From positions 86,366,762-86,430,761 of the forward strand of contig CM059190.1 of assembly GCA_030323885.1 (NCBI GenBank): a stretch of DNA of 64,000 nucleotides, given 5' to 3'. Under the pieces are notes generated by a model. That model saw nothing but the letters and a program-made list of their open reading frames with translations, had not been told where the DNA came from and did no database searches. Of the stretch, positions 55,377-64,000 are shown piece by piece. Numbering within the stretch: position 1 is the stretch's first letter; every line of letters begins with the position of its first letter. A program made the translations under genes and the position numbers. The stretch comes from Branchipolynoe longqiensis (Eukaryota; Annelida; Polychaeta; Phyllodocida; Polynoidae).

Positions 55377-56059
55377 CTAGAAGTCCTCCGTTTGCACGGC
55401 GTTCATGTCTTTCTCTGTCACTGGCTGGTGAAGCTTCTTGCCAGGCCGGTTGCGGGGTGGAACGTTGACGAAGATGCCCCGCTCGCCGTTCTCCACCTGC
55501 TTCGCCCCACCCCCGTACAGCCCGTCCTTACCCATTGACCCCGGCCCGGCCCCCCCAGAAGCGCCCTGCAGCCGGTTCTCAATGTCCTCCGAGTCCTCGC
55601 GCATGTCGGTCACGGACGGTGCGCGCACCACAGGGATGCAGCGCGGCGACGGCTTGAAGATGCTCGCCAGGCCCTTCCAGCTGTCTGCGTTGGCAGGCGG
55701 CCCCAGGCAGTCCTCATCCTCTTCGGGGGTTGTGCCACGCGAGAAGAAGCCGAAGAAGAAACGCCGGCTCGAAGTTGGGCTCTGCACCGGTGTCACGTTC
55801 TGACTGTGCGCAGGCGTCACCGGAAGTGACTGCACCATGCGCGCGTTGTAGGTGGCGGTCTGCATGTCCATTTCGGACTCGGAACCGCGCATGCTCATGT
55901 ACTCTGCACGCACTGACAGTCGGCGGTGGCGCGGTGAGGCGATCACCGACTCATACAGGCGGTGCTTCATGATCTCGGCTGAGATGCGGCGAGATCGCGC
56001 ATCCTCCTGCAGGTTCATGCGCTTCACCGGGTCCAGCTGACTGAGGTTCTGCGAGGATC
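55377..56059 (-). CDS. Last coding exon of an unrecognised gene
   Basis: On the minus strand a strong acceptor (CTCTCCTTCCAACACAG) precedes 56059. The exon holds 2 bases, 226 codons and TAG (55377-55379), adding up exactly to 683 bases. The GC content is high, as in real coding sequence. The peptide has no membrane span: a basic N-terminal third with possible kinase sites (RSRRISAEI, PRHRRLSVRAEY), a Ser/Thr-Pro region (LPVTPAHS, TPVQSPTSSRR), a hydrophobic FFFGFFSRG, acidic TPEEDEDC, a Gly-rich part, and a C-terminus ending VQTEDF. It resembles the disordered cytoplasmic tail of a membrane or scaffold protein. I cannot name it. The first 70 codons upstream in the same frame are intron. Confidence 0.75.
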
Positions 56060-56394
56060 CTGTGTTGGAAGGAGAGAGAGAGAGGGCGAGGCCGTCAGTG
56101 TATGGGACACAACAGTACAGTCGGTCAGTGTGTTTGTGAGTGTGTGTGTTTGTTTGCCTACGTCTCAAAAGGTGAGAACTAATATGGGACGTTTTAGCCC
56201 ATGGTAGGGATGAAAGCGATCCCCGGCAAAAAAAGCAGAAACCAGACCAAGACCATGGCGGAACCACCTAACGGGTTCCAGCAGAACCAATGGAGTATTT
56301 TTGCGCAAATGTGGATATTCCATGATATGATTAGCAGTCTGGGACCGTTTGAAAAATGCTGGAAGTCAGGTTTGCCAAACTGTTTCTTGTTTGG
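56060..56394 (-). other. Intron upstream of the last exon
   Basis: Begins with the CT-rich acceptor tract and GT-rich sequence. No exon seen before the repeats at 56395. Confidence 0.5.
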
Positions 56395-57215
56395 GTTTTA
56401 TGTCCTAGCAACATCTATGGTCATATAAGAAACGGATTCGGACTAACCAACTACTGTCATATAAATTGGCATTTGGTCAACATTAATCGGTGAATTTAAC
56501 AAATTGCAGAAATCCGCGAAACCGCAGAGATCTTTCATGCCTGCCATTGTAACGATCAACATACTATCCATTTATGACACAAATCTGCATTTGCTCATAA
56601 CTTAATTAGTTTTTCTAGTGTTTCATACTGTCAATAGAATACATACTGATTTGAAGCAAATGTCTTTGTCTTGTGTTTCCAGCGTAACTTTTTCTATGCC
56701 ACTTTGTATCAATCTTTACTTGGACAAAGAAATTAGTTATCACTTTTTGAGAGCCATATATATATGTGTGTATAGTTGAAAATATATTTAATTATTCTGA
56801 AAAATCAGCTAGATATACAGAGATTCATGTATAAATATTTATTCTTATACAATTATATTCATATGTACATAGGCATATATACACATACACACAGACAGCC
56901 TTATATATTTATGTGTATGAGGTTAAAAATCCCTTGGGTCAGGAAAAGTGTAGGCTAGGGCTTTCTATCAAAAACTGTCTCATGGTGAAAAAAAAGTCTA
57001 TTCTGACTGTATAAATCTTCAAGAAAATTTATAATTGTTATTTTACAATCCATAGTAGCAATAATGTATATTTTATAGTTTCAAATCTAACAAACAGGTA
57101 CAATTTTATATTCACCGATTAATGTTCACCAAATGCCAATTTATATGACAGTAGTTGGTTAGTCCAAATCCGTTTCTTATATGACCATAGATGTTGCTAG
57201 AACATACAACCCAAA
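56395..57215. mobile_element. Large inverted repeat, about 105-base arms
   Basis: 56395-56500 and 57113-57215 pair closely (GACTAACCAACTACTGTCAT, CATTAATCGGTGAAT). The outer 40 bases of both arms are the 3' end of SINE-A (CCTAGCAACATCTATGGTCA). The middle is AT-rich. Confidence 0.8.
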
Positions 57216-57227
57216 CAAGATTGGTTA

Positions 57228-57550
57228 AATTAAACTTGCCTCAGTTAGAGTTGAGGGATAACTTCCGTTTGGTTGAAGGCTATAGTCGAGGCTATGCAGA
57301 GGAGTCATACCCATCTACAAGTTAATCCGGTACCTACTCTATAAGATTATTATGCTCCCAACTTTTAAAGATTATACTTAAATTCCCCTTTTTCTTAACT
57401 TATGACATATCATTTTAATTATCATAATAATTTTGTTTTAATATATGAGAAGGCTGGGAGGCCCCGTCCTCTGCATAGCCTGAGTTATAGCCTTCAATAA
57501 AACAGAAGTTGACATTCAACACTACCTGAGGTAAATTATGTTTAACAAAT
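57228..57550. mobile_element. MITE-F, about 85-base TIRs
   Basis: 57228-57314 and 57462-57550 pair: GAAGGCTATAGTCGAGGCTA versus, reversed, GAAGGCTATAACTCAGGCTA, followed by TGCAGAGGA on both. Confidence 0.8.
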
Positions 57551-58648
57551 CTACTTTAGTTCAGGTTCTAACCCACTATGCTACTGAAGCCCAGGGAGAT
57601 TTCTTTTGATGAGCCTATTAAACTTTTAGATTTGGCTTAATTTTATTTCTTTAGGCGGAAAAAACAGTATATGGACATCATTTTCCAAATATCATGGTGT
57701 TTTCTTTTTCAAATTTAATATTTTTCCATCGTTTGTGCATAACCAATGATGGAAATAAAATTATACTCTCTAGACCTTTTTTTTTATAGAATATATTGAA
57801 CTTTTCAGCTGGAGCCTGAACTAAAATACATGTACAGTGATAGAAATGGGCAAAACTGTTCACTTGTCCATAGGACAAATCTGGTGTCATTTTTACTTGT
57901 CGGCCTGAATTTTTACCCACAGCACTTACCTTTATTATGAAATTATTCCATTATTTATATTTGAATAAGACCTTATGCTTTATACACACCTGCCTACATG
58001 ACATTTCTTTTAATTGGGTACTCCAGTGAAAACAAATTTGTGTACATTCCAAATGAATTGCGTACTTTCCAAGTTTTCACTTGTCAAACAGAAAAGCTCA
58101 AGCCATATTCTGCTTGTCCGTGCCTACTCTCATATGGCTTGGACAAGCCTTATTTCAAATGTTGATGTATGTTTATTCGGAAAAGCTCACCACGCATATC
58201 CAATACATGAGCAACCTCTAATGAGTCGTGTTAGATAGCGACAACGCGCCGCAGTATTTTCAATGGACTTCAGAAAAAGAAATAGCCTACTCTTGTAATA
58301 ATAACACTCAGAATTTCATTTAATTTGTTAGGGTTATAAATGCGATTCAAAGATTGTCTCAGTTAAATTAAAGGGCAACAGTAATTGTTAATTTAAAATT
58401 CAACAGTCAAAATTAAAATAGAACATAAAGCGATGTTTTCAAATTAATGAATTTGTTTTAAAAACATAACAAAGATAATTATAGTTACCTACATTAATTG
58501 AGGCTTTCTTCACAATAAATGTGGACTATTGCACAAGTATAATTTACAACATGACAGGCAATAACATAAATTAGCAAAAATTGGTAATTATCATTTACTG
58601 TTACTCTTAAGCCAAATGGATCTGGTACAATAGCTTACATTTGACTAT

Positions 58649-58650
<2 letters not shown>
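57551..58650. other. No gene seen
   Basis: AT-rich, probably intron or intergenic. Confidence 0.4.
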
Positions 58651-58704
<54 letters not shown>

Positions 58705-58735
58705 TGTGAGAGTGTGTGTGTGTATTTGTGTGTAT
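58651..58735. repeat. (GT)n microsatellite
   Basis: About 26 perfect units, then GAGTGTGAGAGTGTG and a degraded tail. Confidence 0.97.
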
Positions 58736-59300
58736 GTGTCTACTTATTGAATTGGGAGATTTACATGTACAACAATTCTTTGCGCAATCCCAGCATGATG
58801 CCATATTCAAACAAATAACTCACATTGCTCAACCCTGCTAAAAATAAACTGCAACCGAAAAAGTTTAGTACATTTGAACTTTTATCAAATTTAACTCAAA
58901 TTTAACTTATTCTTCTAATACATTACTTTATTGGGGCTTTCAAGCTTCTTTTTTTTCATTATGCAAAAAACAGTAAATAAATAAATAATTAAATAATTAA
59001 ACTTAGAATTACAACAGATTACAAACTAATTAATAACTTTAGGTTTGTTTCAACTTAGTAATCAAAATATAAACCATGTTAGTGAAAACATGATCGACAC
59101 GTAACAAAGGATTAAAAATAGAACTAACTAATGTTATTAGAACCAAGTAAAAATGCTACACATGATAACAATCTATTGCATACCGTACTTGCCTGTCCAA
59201 AATACAAGCTACACTGGGAAATAACATCAGCAACCAGTCGAGGCTGGATGATTAATCAACTGCAAACACGACAAGTCAGATTTGTCGCAACTTATTGCTG
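58736..59300. other. No gene seen
   Basis: AT-rich spacer. Confidence 0.4.
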
Positions 59301-59545
59301 AAAGCCGCATAGTCTGATGACAGCACCATAATTTTGAAACCAACATAATTACCTAAAATTGGTATTACATATCCAGCCTAGATAAATTTAATAGAATATG
59401 TCATTGCTGAAGCCAATGATGTTCAGAATTTCGGTCTGCACACCAAAACTAATTTGACATGATTTGACTTCAAATATTTCCGAGGTATTTAGAATAAAAG
59501 ACATGTCAAACTAAAGTAGATTATAATGATCAATTCTGATATGTC
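59301..59545. mobile_element. TTAA-MITE, right part lost
   Basis: AAGCCGCATAGTCTGATGAC at the left, then the diverged body ending ATTATAATGATCAATTCTGA. The right TIR is missing. Confidence 0.65.
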
Positions 59546-60042
59546 GGAGAGCAATGTTGAGAAGCTAGTCGCCCAGTGTAGCCTCTACTTCACTTAGTTG
59601 CTAGGACACAGGATTCAGCCCCAAAACAATAACGTGGGGCTCGTATACCTTCCTAATCTAATACCAAACAATATAATGACGATAACCATCACAAAATTAT
59701 GCTTAGGTAATACTGCAACTAAATTAGGACTCTTTATATATTATTTATTTCTACCTTTCAAGAAATATAATGCAGCACTTGACATATGAATGTTCAATAT
59801 TTGCATAACGATGAAGATTTATATTTATTCAACGATTATATACATTTATGAAATTAATCAATTATGTTGGTAATACATACTCTATGGTGATATTCATAAC
59901 AATGCCTGGTAGTCTTCCCATAAACCTGACATATGATTGGACACAGTTCGAGAAAAAAAAGTCTGTTTTGCTGCAGCCATTTATATGTTAAACGACAGAA
60001 ATGTCAATTTCTGACCAAAATGGTCATGATTTGAAAAGAAAA
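59546..60042. other. No gene seen
   Basis: AT-rich spacer. Confidence 0.4.
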
Positions 60043-60380
60043 GTTTGTTTTATTTAACAACGCTTCTAGAGCACATTTTTTTTCATTGGCTATTGGATGT
60101 CAAACATATGGTCATTCTGACATATTTCTTTGGGGGGAAATCCACTGCCGCCACAGAGGCTACTCTTGCCGAGAAGCAGCAAGGGGTCTTTTATATGCAC
60201 TTTCCCACAGACAGGACATCACATACCACAGCCTTTGGTGAACCAGTTGTGGAACATTGGTTGGAACAGAAAATAACCCAAACTGCAAATATGTCCACGG
60301 TGCAGGATCGATCGGATGACCCACACCATCACAGGTGGATACTCTACTGCCTCAACCACGTCCCGCTCCCCAGGTCATGA
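60043..60380 (-). mobile_element. SINE-C, mollusc-type tRNA-derived SINE
   Basis: On the minus strand it starts GGGGAGCGGGACGTGGTTGA (tRNA-like A box), has GATCGATCCTGCACC as B box, and continues with TGGTATGTGATGTCCTGTCT and TATAAAAGACCCCTTGC. It ends GCGTTGTTAAATAAAAC. I recall this arrangement from mollusc genomes. The 111-codon open frame on the plus strand is not a gene. Confidence 0.75.
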
Positions 60381-60384
60381 TTTG

Positions 60385-61305
60385 AAAGCTAGTTGTCTAA
60401 AGATCTGGTCATGTGATTTCACCACGTATTCCTCCCATGAATATTCTATGTATCTGAATGAAAGATCACAATTAGAATGGGCTGTTTGAGCTTGAACTCA
60501 GTAAGTTGAGAATAGTTTGACAAAGTACCCCATGGTCATCAGTAGTAGTTCTGTGATGTCACACAGGAAAGGGAAGGGTGGACTAACATAGGTCATAAGG
60601 CATACTCAAAGACCGTCAAATCTACTTTATATGATAGTAGGTTTACCAGTCTATAAGACGTCACTGAGGACGGCATTACGGCTGAATGACACTAATAGTC
60701 ACTGCTTGACAACAGAGACCCATAAACCATTTTTGGGCCTCAAATAACTCATAGACAATAGGTTGTTTCAAGCTATACATATTTAATCATAATAATTGTG
60801 AATAAGTAAAGTTGTTTTTGTCATGTTACAGCTCTTTAAATTTTAATAAACACCATATCACTGTAGTCTCTTAGACCTCTGAATGGAGGATTGACCTCGC
60901 CTTTTTTCTGGTTGATGATCCTTAACCCCAAGCTCATTGCGCCTTTCACTCCATTTCACGCTAGAAGTGCTTACTATTGTAGATATTACATCGATACAAT
61001 AAGCTGGCCATGGCTAAGGACATACACTGGTTTGGGGCAACATTTCTCTGGGAGTACAGCCTCCTCCTTCTGTCTATCTGGCTCAGAGACAACACAAGTG
61101 GGACCCTGTGAGCTTACCACCTAACAATTCATCGACTACTTCCACGGAGATATTTAACACGGGGGGGGGGCGACTACCCTATGGCCCCCCCAGTACCCTT
61201 TGCCAGTTTTGTTGGTGAAACTAACCTGCATTGCTGCCAATTTGTTATCTGATTTGTTATGTCGTGGAAGGGGCCCTGTTAATGTGTAGCAGGTGTGTGT
61301 GTATG
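60385..61305. other. No gene seen
   Basis: Only short frames. A G10 run is at 61161. Confidence 0.4.
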
Positions 61306-61311
61306 CGTGTG

Positions 61312-61535
61312 GCGGGGAGGGAGGGAGGGAGGGAGGGAGGGAGGGAGGGAGGGAGGGAGGGAGGGAGGGAGGGAGGGAGGGAGGGAGGGAGAGAGAGAGG
61401 GGGAGAGAGAGAGGGAGGGAGGGGAGAGAGAGAGAGAGGGAGGGAGGGAGGAGGGCGGAGGGAGGAGGGGGGGGGGGGAGGAGGGAGGGGGGCGAAGGGA
61501 GGAGGGAGGAGGTTGGAGGAAGGAGGGAGGGTCAG
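61312..61535. repeat. (GGGA)n / GA-rich microsatellite
   Basis: About 20 GGGA units to 61390, then GAGAGAG and GGAGG variants. Confidence 0.97.
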
Positions 61536-61689
61536 AAGACAAATGGATATGGCGGTGGGTGATAGGTGATGGCGACGTTAGCCTGGGAGAGGTCATCGAC
61601 TCATATGAAGGGTACCCAAGCTTCAGTAGTCCGTTGCCTGCCACGCCACCTATGACTGTGAGGCACAACACACACTAATGTTTGGCTAT

Positions 61690-61815
61690 TAGTCAGACAA
61701 ACACAAGAGCATTGTCCTGAGGGGCGAGGGTTGTATACCTAGAGCAAGACCCAAACCCACAAGCCTGCCATTCCGGGATAAGCGTCCCAACCCTATATAT
61801 AGACTCCATGAGGCA
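61690..61815 (-). mobile_element. Type-2 SINE head, diverged
   Basis: On the minus strand GGGACGCTTATCCCGGAATG and GGGTTTGGGTCTTGCTCTAG resemble the head at 9988-10085. Confidence 0.5.
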
Positions 61816-61819
61816 ATCA

Positions 61820-62129
61820 TCTCATCTCATCCCACACCTACCTGTGTACGTGACTTCTTTACCCATGAGATCGGTGCAGACTACTACAATATTATTAAGA
61901 ATTGATTATTCCATTATATTTCGGTCTACATGAAAAAGCTATATAAATAGGCTATACAATTACAGAAAAAAGCTATATAAATACAAGCAGGGCTTCTATA
62001 TTTTATTTACAAGTACTTATATATTTGTCTTTAGATCAACAGGTTTTAAACACTATAGCTGCACACGTTCTAAATATAACCACACCACTTAGAAATAGCA
62101 AGAACATTGTAAGCTTATTAAGCAAGCTA
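61820..62129. other. No gene seen
   Basis: AT-rich. AAAAAGCTATATAAATA occurs twice near 61931 and 61967. Confidence 0.4.
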
Positions 62130-62600
62130 CTAAAGTCTGTATATTATTTCATAGATGGTGTTTGTAGTGCATTGTTTATGGTATTTATAGTATTTTATAT
62201 ATAGTTTGTATAGTAGATTAGATATGGTATGTATATTATGTTATATATAGTTTGCATAGTAGATTATATAAGGTATGTATATTATGTTATATATAGTCTG
62301 CATAGTACATTATTGTAGTATATAATAGTCTGTATAGTATATTATATTTAGTCTATAGAGTATAGTATATTTAGTTTATATATTACATTATCTATGTTAC
62401 AACTTATACATAGTACAATACAGTCTGTATAGCACATAATATAGTCTATATAGTACATTGTAAATAGTTTATAGTAAATTATATCAAGTCTATATAGTAC
62501 GTATAGGATAAGTCTGCACAGTACATTATATATAGTCTGCTTATTATATCACATAGTCTGCATAGTACATTTGACAGATTATTTGCATAGAATGTTATGT
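62130..62600. repeat. TATAGTCTGTATAGTACATT-type degenerate tandem repeat
   Basis: About fifteen imperfect units of 25-35 bases with TAGTYTGYATAGTA and ATTATATATAG words. Confidence 0.75.
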
Positions 62601-62847
62601 AGTCTGGTGAAAGGCGTATGAACCTCGATATAAACGCCACCCCAGCAGTCCATGTAATACTAACGGTCACACTTATTTATTTATATAGCATCGCGAAATC
62701 TCTTTGGTAGAAAGGTCTATGTTTGTAGGTTATTCGCTGAGTGTGAGTGTGTTTTGGCAACTGCAGGGGTTACAAATTGTTGTGTTACTTTTATGGAGTT
62801 GGGGGGGGATCTTTATTTATATATTTTTTTAATTTTGATTAAATTAA

Positions 62848-63203
62848 AGCTGCATAGTCCGATGGAGCACCACATTTTCAAAACCACAACAATTATATAG
62901 ATTTGATTCTGTATATCTGACTTAGATATTGACACACTTATTGAGTATTTGTTGCCATATAGAAGGGCATACGGAGTCAATTAAATTTTTTTTAAACCTG
63001 TTACTGCTGAAGCGTACTGTGTCAGAGTTTTGGCATGCATGCCAAAACTAATTTGACATGTTTGCACAAGTTCAAATATCTCAAAAGTTAGCCATTTAAA
63101 ATAAAAGTTACTTCAAACTAAAGTAAGGTAGATTATAGCAATCAATTTAATATATTTATCTCAGAAACATGACAGAACCTCAAAACCATCGGACTATGCA
63201 ACT
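62848..63203. mobile_element. TTAA-MITE, complete copy
   Basis: AGCTGCATAGTCCGATGGAG at the left, ACCATCGGACTATGCAACT at the right, TTAA at 62844 and 63204. Confidence 0.9.
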
Positions 63204-63364
63204 TTAAAGACAGTTAATTTGGGCTGCGCATCACACTGACCGCTGCTAGCTCAGTGTTCGAGCATCTACCTCCTCCCGCCCCACCATGCTGCATGGCTGT
63301 TCTAACAGCAGGCGCCAACTACACCCCCTATTTGTTGGCGAACCAGCTGTCGAAGAGGCTCAAA

Positions 63365-63541
63365 CTAAGATTCCATATACACGGTATACAGGATGCCATT
63401 CGCATCCACACCGATCTGTCCATTGAGCGATCCACTTTGCTGTCTACGCATTTGCAACAGGACATATGGAAGCACCAATGTGCGATTACATGCTTTTCCA
63501 TTTTTTGTCGCATTCGCATACCGCATATATGGAATCTTAGC
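63365..63541. mobile_element. MITE-G, uninterrupted copy
   Basis: CTAAGATTCCATATACACGG at the left and its mirror CGCATATATGGAATCTTAG at the right. The interior has CATTCGCATCC / GTCGCATTCGCATACC words. Confidence 0.75.
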
Positions 63542-63693
63542 TTAAGAGCACCGCTGGGTTCATTCACAGGGTCAGAGTAAACGTGGCAGTGAAGTGGATA
63601 AATTCCATCAGCAGCAGTGAAGAACGGCCTCATCCAGATACAGTCCACTATCATAGGCCTCAACAGGCAACATTCTTGGTTGGGAAGTTTTGT

Positions 63694-63998
63694 TTGTTTG
63701 TTTGTTGTTGTACCTCCTAGTCCTAGCAATATCTATGGTAGGATGATACCAACTTGTAGCAGTGCACACTCATGGTCACTTTATAGTGCTGCCCCACTGG
63801 GAGACCAGGTCACTGGCACCATGACCTGATTTCCAAATCACTCACATTACTTCGATACTATGCTAACCAGTCCATGTCCAATTCTATTGTCGTGGGGCTG
63901 ATGAATCTGGGAAATATTGCGCCTACAGCAGGACTCGAACACACATCTCTTTGCATTCCGGGCCAGTGTGCTAACCATTACACCACATAGGCTCCCTG
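63694..63998 (-). mobile_element. SINE-A body with a type-2 tRNA head
   Basis: Read on the minus strand it starts GGGAGCCTATGTGGTGTAAT and GGTTAGCACACTGGCCCGG (Gln/Glu-like head). It then joins the SINE-A body (GAAATCAGGTCATGGTGCC, CAGTGGGGCAGCACTATAAA) and tail. Confidence 0.8.
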
Positions 63999-64000
63999 AT

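Noticed and set aside
60045..60380. 111-codon plus-strand frame
   Set aside because: It is the antisense of a tRNA-derived SINE; apparent protein matches to such frames come from the repeat.
61231..61678. Arg-Glu-Gly-rich and Pro-Ser-rich frames
   Set aside because: Translations of the GGGA microsatellite.

Overview
This is a stretch of animal nuclear DNA that is gene-poor and very rich in repeats. Most of it is AT-rich, with spliceosomal-type splice signals, microsatellites and several hundred-base-long MITEs and SINEs. A mollusc, probably a gastropod, is my best guess. The basis is a tRNA-derived SINE at 60043-60380 whose sequence I associate with molluscan genomes, plus abundant DIRS-type retrotransposons; this is inference from memory, not a search.

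Host genes are few. One intact-looking gene is seen: an intronless 460-residue SLC2 / Tret1-like sugar transporter at 36083-37465 on the minus strand, with an inverted partial copy of its coding sequence about 0.7 kb upstream (38153-38252, plus strand). A convincing last coding exon of an unrecognised gene lies at 55377-56059 (minus). A 132-base internal exon encoding one membrane span is likely at 6719-6850 (minus). A weak exon candidate lies at 30159-30343.

Mobile DNA dominates. A GC-rich tyrosine-recombinase retrotransposon family (called DIRS-alpha here) occurs four times. Copy 1 (1415-3283) is a gag-only element with split direct repeats (order A1-gag-B1-A2-B2). Copy 2 (about 12093-17089) is a nearly full element with gag, RT, RNase H, tyrosine recombinase and short inverted ends, inserted in the tRNA head of a SINE. 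A solo remnant (7939-8308) sits inside a MITE. Copy 3 (about 21640-26229) is inverted and internally deleted, and a LINE is inserted in it at about 23900-25046. An unrelated AT-rich classical DIRS element with dead catalytic motifs lies at about 3700-6390. A Gypsy tail (38742-39345) and LINE tails are also present.

Among non-coding elements, a TTAA-flanked MITE family has at least five copies, one with a visible empty site. Several long-TIR MITEs are nested in one another. One SINE family (SINE-A) has a shared body but two different tRNA heads. A second SINE family (SINE-B) includes a fold-back dimer. A TIR-bounded 1.8-kb element at 40117-41926 is filled by a 492-base higher-order tandem repeat and a 60-base repeat. 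Two perfect spacerless palindromes (62 and 70 bases) and a 1.2-kb microsatellite that switches strand in its middle complete the picture. Every coordinate was read by eye, and ends of degenerate repeats are approximate to about 5-20 bases.
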